This document shows positions 51,725-64,000 of a stretch of DNA of 64,000 nt, one piece after another. A program made the translations under genes and the position numbers. The notes under the pieces were generated by a model, which saw only the letters and a program-made list of their open reading frames with translations, was not told the DNA's origin and did not search any database. The stretch's first letter is position 1. Every line of letters begins with the position of its first letter. The DNA is from Archangiaceae bacterium (GTDB taxonomy: Bacteria; Myxococcota; Myxococcia; Myxococcales; Myxococcaceae), in the NCBI GenBank assembly GCA_016714225.1, contig JADJNS010000023.1, positions 124,001 to 188,000 on the forward strand. The letters are read 5' to 3'.

Positions 51725-52574
51725 TGAGCACCGGCAGCTGCCCGCGGAAGTCGCGAACCAGCATCACGCTCACCCAGGTTCGAAACGGCGCCCAGGTAGC
51801 AGAGACCTCGTCGAGGCGCGCCTTCGCTCCGTAGCGGTGCGCCACCGCGCGATGCAGCGTCGGCTCGGTGTCGGGCAGCACGTCAGAGGGCCCCACCCCG
51901 CGAATCAGCACCATGTCTGCCGTCCACGGGCCGACTCCGCGCAGCTTCAGCAGCCGCTCGCGGGCGCCCTCGCGGTCGAGCGCGGCGAACGAGAGCTCGC
52001 CCTCGAGAGCGGCGCGGGCCACGGTCTGCAGCCGCGCCCACTTCTCGTCGGTGATGCCCGCGAAGCCGCTGCGGGCGAGAAACGTCTGGGGCCGGGGAAA
52101 CGCGGCGAGCGGCTCGCCGTCGACCTCGACCACGTCGCCCGCCTCGCGCGCCAGCCGCTCGGCGAGGCGCGCCGCCTGCGTCATGCGCAGCCGCTGGGTG
52201 AGCACGCCCCACCCCACCGCCGCCCAGGGAGAGAAGAACACCACCGGCCGGAACCCCGGCGTGCGCGCCAGCACCTCGGCCAGCACCGGGTCTCTCTTCG
52301 CCAGGGCGTAGAACGGCCGCGCGTCGCGATCGACGCCGATGATGCGCGCCACCTGCCGCTCGATGCCCTTCGTCGAGCCGAACGCCTCGCCCTTCACCTT
52401 CTGGCCGTCGAAGCCCAGCTTCACGCCGGCGAGCGAGAAGTCGTCGTCGCGCGAGAACGCAAAGCGCACCGCGCCGTCGGTGCTGCAGCTGCGCGAGGCG
52501 GTGAACAGCCCGCACGCGAAGGTGCGCGCCACGTCGAGAGTGAAGGGGCCCTGGGGGTCGAGCTCGAAGTGCAT
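51717..52574 (-). CDS. AlkA-like DNA-3-methyladenine glycosylase II
   Basis: ATG 52574 gives 285 residues with the AlkA N-terminal domain and the HhH-GPD repair fold: LLKLRGVGPWTADMVLIRG is the helix-hairpin-helix, followed by VLPDTEPTLHRAV with the catalytic Asp region. It should remove alkylated bases. An upstream TTG (52610) would add 12 residues but lies before the likely -10 box. It forms an operon with MarR and lies 600 bases from tag. Confidence 0.85.
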   Translation of the reverse strand: MHFELDPQGPFTLDVARTFACGLFTASRSCSTDGAVRFAFSRDDDFSLAGVKLGFDGQKVKGEAFGSTKGIERQVARIIGVDRDARPFYALAKRDPVLAEVLARTPGFRPVVFFSPWAAVGWGVLTQRLRMTQAARLAERLAREAGDVVEVDGEPLAAFPRPQTFLARSGFAGITDEKWARLQTVARAALEGELSFAALDREGARERLLKLRGVGPWTADMVLIRGVGPSDVLPDTEPTLHRAVAHRYGAKARLDEVSATWAPFRTWVSVMLVRDFRGQLPVLNG

Positions 52575-52575
52575 G

Positions 52576-52590
52576 CTTATAATATGCACG
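52576..52590. promoter_or_regulatory. Two-way -10 region between alkA-like gene and lipoprotein
   Basis: TATAAT at 52578-52583 on the + strand and TATTAT (52584-52579) on the - strand overlap. A start of transcription seven bases after the minus box would fall at about the ATG of the AlkA-like gene, giving a leaderless message. -35 boxes are weak on both sides. Confidence 0.45.
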
Positions 52591-52655
52591 CGTACTAACT
52601 CCGTTTGCAAGTCGGGCTGGTCAGTGGGGAGCGTGGGGCCTAAGGTCCGCGCCGC

Positions 52656-53504
52656 ATGCGCTCGATTTCTCTCGTCATCGTGGTCGCGCTCATCGGCTGC
52701 CAGGGTCAGGACGCCGCCGCGAAGCGCGCGAAGGAAAAGCTCAAGCAGTCAGAGGTCGACAAGGCCGAGAAGCAGAAGAAAGACGCCGAGGCCGACGCGA
52801 AGCGCTTTCAACCCAAAGAGAGCGAGAAGGTGACGCTCGGCTCACCGTGGGACGACGGCAAGCCGCTCTCGGCCGAGGGGCCGTGCCCCGAGGGCATCTG
52901 GGCGCTGTTCAAGGGCGACGCGCCGGGCGCCGACAAGGCCGAGAAGAAGGCCAACGAGAGCAAGCGCGCCGACCTGGCGAAAGACCTCAAGGCGCAGACC
53001 TTCATGGTGAAGATTCGGGCGCCCGACGGGGTGAAGCTGAAAGACTTCGACGCGCCCAAGGGCGTCTTCCCGCTCGAGGTGCAGGGCAGCATCGACTGCA
53101 CCGACAGCTTCGGGCACGTGGCCATCGCGTGGACTCAAGCGAAGGCCGGCAACCCGGGCAACTCGGCCGCCAAGCAAGACGCCGAGATAACCCAGAACTA
53201 CTGGCTGGCGCCTCCGGTGACCTTCACCATTCCCATGAAGTCGATGGCCGAGGCGAAAGAGTGGGCGAACGCGAACCGCATCGGCCTGTCGGCGCGGGCG
53301 GTGTTCAAGCTCGGCAAGGTCGAGGTCGACAAGAAGCTGCACAAGGTGGCGAAGGTGACCGAGAAGGCCCAGGGCGAGACCATCAGCATCGGCGGCGGCA
53401 CCGAAGACTGGGGCGCCGGCCGGCTGGTGCGCGCCGAGCTGATCGGCCTGCGCGTCGCGTCGGACCACGAGAAGAACCAGCTCTTCGAGAAGAAGGGAGA
53501 CTGA
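52656..53504 (+). CDS. Lipoprotein, unknown
   Basis: The 282-residue protein has lipobox ALIGC (Cys 15), then a charged coiled region (about 20-60, rich in Lys, Glu and Ala) and a beta-rich globular part (about 100-280) with CTDSFGHVAIAW. No family is recognised. A CCTAAGGT box lies nine bases before the start and no ribosome-binding site is seen. It ends two bases before the ferritin-like gene. Confidence 0.75.
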   Translation: MRSISLVIVVALIGCQGQDAAAKRAKEKLKQSEVDKAEKQKKDAEADAKRFQPKESEKVTLGSPWDDGKPLSAEGPCPEGIWALFKGDAPGADKAEKKANESKRADLAKDLKAQTFMVKIRAPDGVKLKDFDAPKGVFPLEVQGSIDCTDSFGHVAIAWTQAKAGNPGNSAAKQDAEITQNYWLAPPVTFTIPMKSMAEAKEWANANRIGLSARAVFKLGKVEVDKKLHKVAKVTEKAQGETISIGGGTEDWGAGRLVRAELIGLRVASDHEKNQLFEKKGD

Positions 53505-53506
53505 CC

Positions 53507-54016
53507 ATGATGAAGGACCTCGACACCAAGCGCACCTGCGAGCTGCTCTCGCGCATCATGGAGTTCGAGCTCGCCGGGGTGGTTCGCTACACGCACTACT
53601 CGCTGATGATTTCAGGGCCGAACCGCATACCCATCGTGGCGTTCATGAAGGCGCAGGCCGGCGAGTCGCTGCTCCACGCGCAGCAGGCCGGCGAGATTCT
53701 CACCGGCCTGGGCGGGCACCCCTCGGTGCGCATCGCGCCCATCAAAGAGAGCTTCAAGCACGCGGTGCGCGACTTTCTCGAAGAGAGCCTGAACCACGAG
53801 TCCGAGGCGCTCGACCTGTACAAGGCGCTGCTCGACCTGGTCGAAGACCGCAGCGTCTACCTCGAGGAGTTCGCGCGCACGCAGATCGGCCAGGAGGAGC
53901 TGCACGGCCTCGAGCTGCGAAAGATGCTGCGCGACATCGGCGTCGAGCACCTGCACCCGCGCCACGCCGGCAAGCTGACCTCGATTGCTTCGGCGCGCAG
54001 CAAGCGCCGAAGCTGA
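53507..54016 (+). CDS. Ferritin-like / bacterioferritin-family protein
   Basis: The 169-residue protein has the four-helix di-iron pattern: MEFELAGVVRYTHYS (Glu), AGESLLHAQQAGE (ExxH), LNHESEALDLYK (Glu) and GQEELHGLELRKML (ExxH). These match the ferroxidase ligands of bacterioferritin. The heme-binding Met of E. coli Bfr is replaced by Leu, so it may not bind heme. A basic C-terminus (SARSKRRS) extends past the core. It probably stores or oxidises iron. Confidence 0.85.
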   Translation: MMKDLDTKRTCELLSRIMEFELAGVVRYTHYSLMISGPNRIPIVAFMKAQAGESLLHAQQAGEILTGLGGHPSVRIAPIKESFKHAVRDFLEESLNHESEALDLYKALLDLVEDRSVYLEEFARTQIGQEELHGLELRKMLRDIGVEHLHPRHAGKLTSIASARSKRRS

Positions 54017-54038
54017 GCACCCCGAGCGGTTCCGCCCT

Positions 54039-54518
54039 TCAGCTGAACGCCGACTTCACTTCCGGCTTGGTCAGCGTGAGCAGCGCCCAGATGCCGATGG
54101 GGATGCCGAGGCAGCAGCAGCAGTTGGTGGAGCAGGGAATCATCACCAGAATGGCGCCGGCCAGCGCGACGCCCCAGTTCTTCAGCGAGCGCATCTGCAG
54201 GCCCGCGAAGATGGTGAAGCCTGCAAAGGCGAGGCAGATGATGGACGAGAAGATGCCGCTGCCGGCGCTCTTCTGCATCGCGATGATTTGCCGAATGCGC
54301 TCTTGCTGATCAGGCGGCAGGCTCTCGGCCAGGGCCTGCGCCATGCGCATCGAGCCCCCGCTGGCCTCGTTGACCATCGAGAACAAGAACAGCACCGCGC
54401 CCAGCGCCCCCAGAATGATGATGAACAGCGACGGCAGGTTCAGCGCATCGCGTGCGCCGGCGTTGCTCGGCGCAGACGGCATCGGAGCTCCCAGCGAGGG
54501 TTGACCGGTCGGGTTCAT
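54039..54518 (-). CDS. Small membrane protein with Cys cluster
   Basis: ATG 54518 gives 159 residues with a Pro/Ala-rich start, four membrane helices and a tail CSTNCCCCLGIPIGIWALLTLTKPEVKSAFS. This Cys cluster with GIPIGIWALL is a recurring ending in small bacterial membrane proteins of unknown role. It is divergent from the kinase gene, and the first ATG of that frame (54517) overlaps its start, but the kinase probably begins at 54634. Confidence 0.75.
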   Translation of the reverse strand: MNPTGQPSLGAPMPSAPSNAGARDALNLPSLFIIILGALGAVLFLFSMVNEASGGSMRMAQALAESLPPDQQERIRQIIAMQKSAGSGIFSSIICLAFAGFTIFAGLQMRSLKNWGVALAGAILVMIPCSTNCCCCLGIPIGIWALLTLTKPEVKSAFS

Positions 54519-54633
54519 GGCGCGCGAGCGTACACCTACGTTCGACCACCCTCGCAGCGAATTTCTCGCCGCGGCCGAGGGGAGAAAGGGCAGTACACTC
54601 GCGCACGCTCCCGTCTTCAGCACGAGGTACTTC

Positions 54634-57804
<3,171 letters not shown>

Positions 57805-57822
57805 GGGAGGCAGTCGAACCAC

Positions 57823-59027
57823 ATGCGCATCGCGCTCACCCTGTTGCTGCTCGGCGTGCCGCAGCTCGCCTTTGCTGCCGCGGCCCCGAAGAAGAAGCCG
57901 CCTGCCAAGACTCCGCCCGCCCAGACCGCTCCGGCTCCCGCCGAGACTCCGGCGCCGGTCGAGCCCGCTGCGGCAGCGCCGGTCACCGCGGCTCCGGCCG
58001 TGAAGCCGCCGGGGCCTGCTCCCAGGCCCGCGGCGCCGGCTGGCCCGAAGGCCCAGGTGGGCGGCGCCGGGCAGAACAGCCTCGAGGGCGGCAAGCGCCC
58101 GTGGGCAGAAGGGGTGAGCCCGGCCGAGCAGACGCTGGCGCTCGACCTGTTCCGCGAGGGCAACAACGCGCTGAAAGAGCCGAACTTCTCGCGCGCGGTC
58201 ATCAAGTACCGCGAGGCGCTCGCGCACTGGGACCACCCGGCCATTCACTACAACCTGGCGCTGGCGCTCTTGAACCTCGACCAGCCGCTCGAGACGCACG
58301 AGCAATTCGTGGCCTCGCTGAAGTACGGCGCGGCGCCGCTCGACTCGGACAAGTTCGAGCAGGCCACCCGCTACAAGGCGCTGCTCGAGAAGCAGCTGGC
58401 GGGCGTCGACATTCGCTGCAACATGGAGGGCGCCACGGTGAAGCTCGACGGCAAGACGCTCTACGTCGCGCCGGGCCGCTACACCGGGCTCACCACCGCG
58501 GGGCCGCACTCCATCGTGGCGACGAAAGAGGGCTACATCACCAACGAGCTCTCGCTGCCGCTGCCTGCCGGCGAGACCAAGGTGTTCGAGCTCAACCTGC
58601 TCACCACCGACGACCTCACCGAGTACAAACGGCTGTGGCCGCAGTACGTGCCGTACGTGGTGCTGGTGGTGGGCGCGGTGGTGGCGGGCTCGGGCCTGGG
58701 CATGCACCTCGGCGCGCGGCGCGTGTACAGCATCTACGACAACCAGGTGAGCGGCTGCGCGGCCGAGTCGCCGTTTCAGGGCGGCTGCCGGCTGACACCC
58801 CAGCTCGCCTCGCAGAAGCAGAGCGGCGACATTCTGCAGACCGCGGCGTTCGCCGCCTACGCCGTGGGCGGCGCGGTGGTGGTCATCGGCGCGGCGCTGC
58901 TCTACGCCAACCGGCTGCAGCCCTACCGCATCACGGTGGGCATCACCTCGGGCCAGAAGGCGCAGGTCTCGCTGCTGCCGTGGCTCTCACCTTGGGGCGG
59001 CGGCGCGGCGCTGGGGGTCGAGCTTCC

Positions 59028-59031
<4 letters not shown>
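57823..59031 (+). CDS. TPR / PEGA-domain membrane protein
   Basis: The 402-residue protein has a signal peptide ending AFAA, a long Pro/Ala-rich linker (about 20-90), two TPR-like repeats (about 100-175), a PEGA domain (ATVKLDGKTLYVAPGRYTGL then VATKEGYI, about 205-255) and two membrane helices (about 278-298 and 345-365). PEGA domains bind surface structures. It starts 18 bases after the kinase gene and overlaps the DUF4215 lipoprotein, so all three are probably one operon. Confidence 0.82.
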
Positions 59032-62501
<3,470 letters not shown>

Positions 62502-62505
62502 GCGC

Positions 62506-64000
62506 TCAGGGGCAGCGGAACTCGGCGAGGTCGGTCGCGGCGTTGTTGGTGTGCCGCGGGTCGTGCAGCGCCATCGGCCAGGGCGCGGTGGTGTCGATGC
62601 CGGCCGAGTCGACGACGATGGCGTAGAGCTGCACGTCGCGCACCTCGCCCGGCACGGTGGTGCTGCTGCTGACGAAGTACAGCACTCCGGGGCGACCGGG
62701 AACCGGCCGCCCCAAGTCGTCACGCGTACAGTCGAGGTTGGGGCTGTTTGCGAGTCCGCCGTTCGCGCCGGGTATCAAAAGGGGGAAGTCGGCGCCGCCA
62801 TCGAGCCGCCGCGCGCTCACCTCACTTCGGCCCAGCAGGTACAAGAGCCCGCCGCGACCCAGCAGCGGTGGCGCACGATAGACAGGCGACAGCGGACGCG
62901 ACGACGACGCAGTCGCGCTCAGCTCGGCCAACCGCCCGGCATTGCCGTCGCTGAAGAGCGCCCACGCGCGATCCGGCAGGGCGACCGCGCCGACCGCGCC
63001 GCCCAGCCTGCCCATCGACGGAGTGAAGGCGTCGACCGTGCCCGAGGCGAAGTGGAAGAGGCGGCCCGCATCGACCTCGCCGTTGAAGCCGGTCACTCCC
63101 CATGCGCCGCCGTCGGCAATTGGAATCAGCTGCGAAGTAACCGAAGTGACGTCTGCCTGCCGCTCGACGAGCGTGAACGTCGCGTTGGCCCGCGCGCGGA
63201 ACCGGCCCACGCCGAGGTCCCCCCCATCGAAGGCGGGCCCGTGAACGTCCGTCCAGAAGTCCTGCCCGTCGAACGCTCCTGCAACCGGTGAGGTGAAGTC
63301 GAGAACGGCGCTCGAGCTCGCAGCTCCCAGCCAGGTCACCTGGCAGGCGGCTCCGTGTCGATTCGCGGCCAGATAGAGGAGCTCTCCTGCTCCGGCGAGC
63401 ACGTACTGCTGCAGCACGTGCTCTTGAGCCGGCGTGCCGACCGTACCGAGCGCAGCCGACGAGAGGGCACGAAAGTAGCCATAGGGAGGGCTGCAGCTCG
63501 CGGGGGGTGCCGTTCCACCATCGAAGAGGTTGAACCCAGCGAGCGGCAGCTGCGGAAGGTAGGCGGTTGCGCGCCCCACTATCGGTGGCAGTGGCAGGTC
63601 GCTGACCAGCTGCGAGGTCGACCTCCACTTGAGGTCGCCGTTGGGGCGCACTGCGAAGACGTCTCCGAAGCTCCACGGCGAGCAGGGCGGCGCACACGAC
63701 ACCCCCCGAGCCCAGGCGATGACGTTGCCTTCGCTGTCGAGGCCGGGCGCGAGCGCGACTGCGTAGCCGGCGTCGACCGCGGGCACGAGGGTACGCCTCC
63801 ATTTCCATCGGGTCACCGCGAACGGCTCGAGGGGAGCCGTCGCCGGTGCCGACGCCGCGGTGCTTGCGCTGACTCGGCCGCGGTAGATGCCGAAAGTTCC
63901 GAGCTGCGGTGTGCGGGACACGTCGAGGTCGAAGCACTGACAAAAACCGGCACCTCGGCACGCACCAGGTGGGCACGAGACGCCTTCGCTGCCATTGGTG
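62506..64000 (-). CDS. Secreted propeller-like protein (5' end missing)
   Basis: The frame is open to the window end, and the codons after 63921 encode a Cys-rich stretch (SCPPGACRGAGFCQCFDLD), so the gene starts outside the window. The visible part (about 497 residues) has repeating segments such as LAPGLDSEGNVIAWARG, GELLYLAANRHG and GGLLYLLGRSE, like a beta-propeller of the PQQ or YVTN type. It ends HDPRHTNNAATDLAEFRCP, typical of myxobacterial secreted PQQ-like proteins. Its end is four bases from that of the DUF4215 gene. Confidence 0.78.
   Translation of the reverse strand, partial: TNGSEGVSCPPGACRGAGFCQCFDLDVSRTPQLGTFGIYRGRVSASTAASAPATAPLEPFAVTRWKWRRTLVPAVDAGYAVALAPGLDSEGNVIAWARGVSCAPPCSPWSFGDVFAVRPNGDLKWRSTSQLVSDLPLPPIVGRATAYLPQLPLAGFNLFDGGTAPPASCSPPYGYFRALSSAALGTVGTPAQEHVLQQYVLAGAGELLYLAANRHGAACQVTWLGAASSSAVLDFTSPVAGAFDGQDFWTDVHGPAFDGGDLGVGRFRARANATFTLVERQADVTSVTSQLIPIADGGAWGVTGFNGEVDAGRLFHFASGTVDAFTPSMGRLGGAVGAVALPDRAWALFSDGNAGRLAELSATASSSRPLSPVYRAPPLLGRGGLLYLLGRSEVSARRLDGGADFPLLIPGANGGLANSPNLDCTRDDLGRPVPGRPGVLYFVSSSTTVPGEVRDVQLYAIVVDSAGIDTTAPWPMALHDPRHTNNAATDLAEFRCP

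Overview
This 64 kb window is GC-rich (third codon positions are almost always G or C) and comes from a myxobacterium (Myxococcota), most likely of the Cystobacterineae/Myxococcia group. The evidence is a recognisable PomX-PomZ-PomY division-site cluster (9778-13163), a DUF2378 protein of the Myxococcus paralogous family, a DUF4215 / Myxococcus cysteine-rich disulfide-repeat lipoprotein, a secreted protein with a MYXO-CTERM-like tail, a Ser/Thr kinase fused to a STAND-type NTPase, and many lipoproteins with Gly-rich linkers and Cys-rich modules. No rRNA, tRNA, insertion sequence, prophage or CRISPR array was found. Genes at both ends are cut by the window.

Layout. 1-8652 (+ strand): TPR/DUF3857/transglutaminase protein (5' cut), a ribbon-helix-helix-like protein, a one-pass membrane protein, a CHASE2-class III cyclase, an SH3-like exported protein and an M48 lipoprotein protease. 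8666-9788: three tandem copies of a ~339-bp near-palindromic element plus a fourth remnant that runs into the pomX stop codon. 9778-13163 (-): pomY-pomZ-pomX. 13295-20083: HAD phosphatase and PLD-like protein (-), B3/4 tRNA-binding protein, SdiA-regulated-like propeller, divergent TetR/Coq4-like pair, GH25 lysozyme and an MDR dehydrogenase. 20146-25464: lipoprotein and MMPL/RND transporter (+), SerA-type dehydrogenase and GGDEF cyclase (-). 25603-34730: a giant CARDB/Ig-like surface protein, a Cys-rich lipoprotein, and a cytochrome c / lipoprotein / DUF1501 operon that looks like a planctomycete-type PSCyt-DUF1553-DUF1501 set broken into three genes. 34932-40287: small basic protein, MFS exporter and PilZ protein that start on the same CCATGG, a conserved basic protein, rpsN-rpmB with a strong terminator, and an amidohydrolase-lipoprotein pair. 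40302-47920: ATP-grasp enzyme, a ~1 kb gene-free stretch with a 43-bp tandem repeat, DUF2079 and START proteins, a Cys-rich lipoprotein, DUF2378 plus an INSIG-like membrane protein, and a lytic transglycosylase. 48140-54518: FadL-type porin, lipoprotein and 3-methyladenine glycosylase I in an overlapping operon, then MarR and an AlkA-like glycosylase, a lipoprotein, a ferritin-like protein and a small membrane protein. 54634-64000: kinase-STAND protein, PEGA/TPR protein, DUF4215 repeat lipoprotein (+) and a 5'-cut secreted protein (-).

How it fits together. The recurrent themes are cell-envelope and surface biology (many lipoproteins, cysteine-rich secreted proteins, peptidoglycan enzymes), cyclic-nucleotide signalling (class III cyclase, GGDEF, PilZ), cell-division positioning (PomXYZ) and alkylation repair (Tag plus AlkA within 1.5 kb). 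Convergent gene ends repeatedly carry palindromic repeats: the 339-bp array, three copies of a ~170-180-bp dispersed repeat, and a CCCTCTCCC/GGGAGAGGG hairpin. These repeats are the least explained part of the window. Starts are often GTG or TTG and many genes have little or no upstream ribosome-binding site, so several starts below are choices between alternatives.
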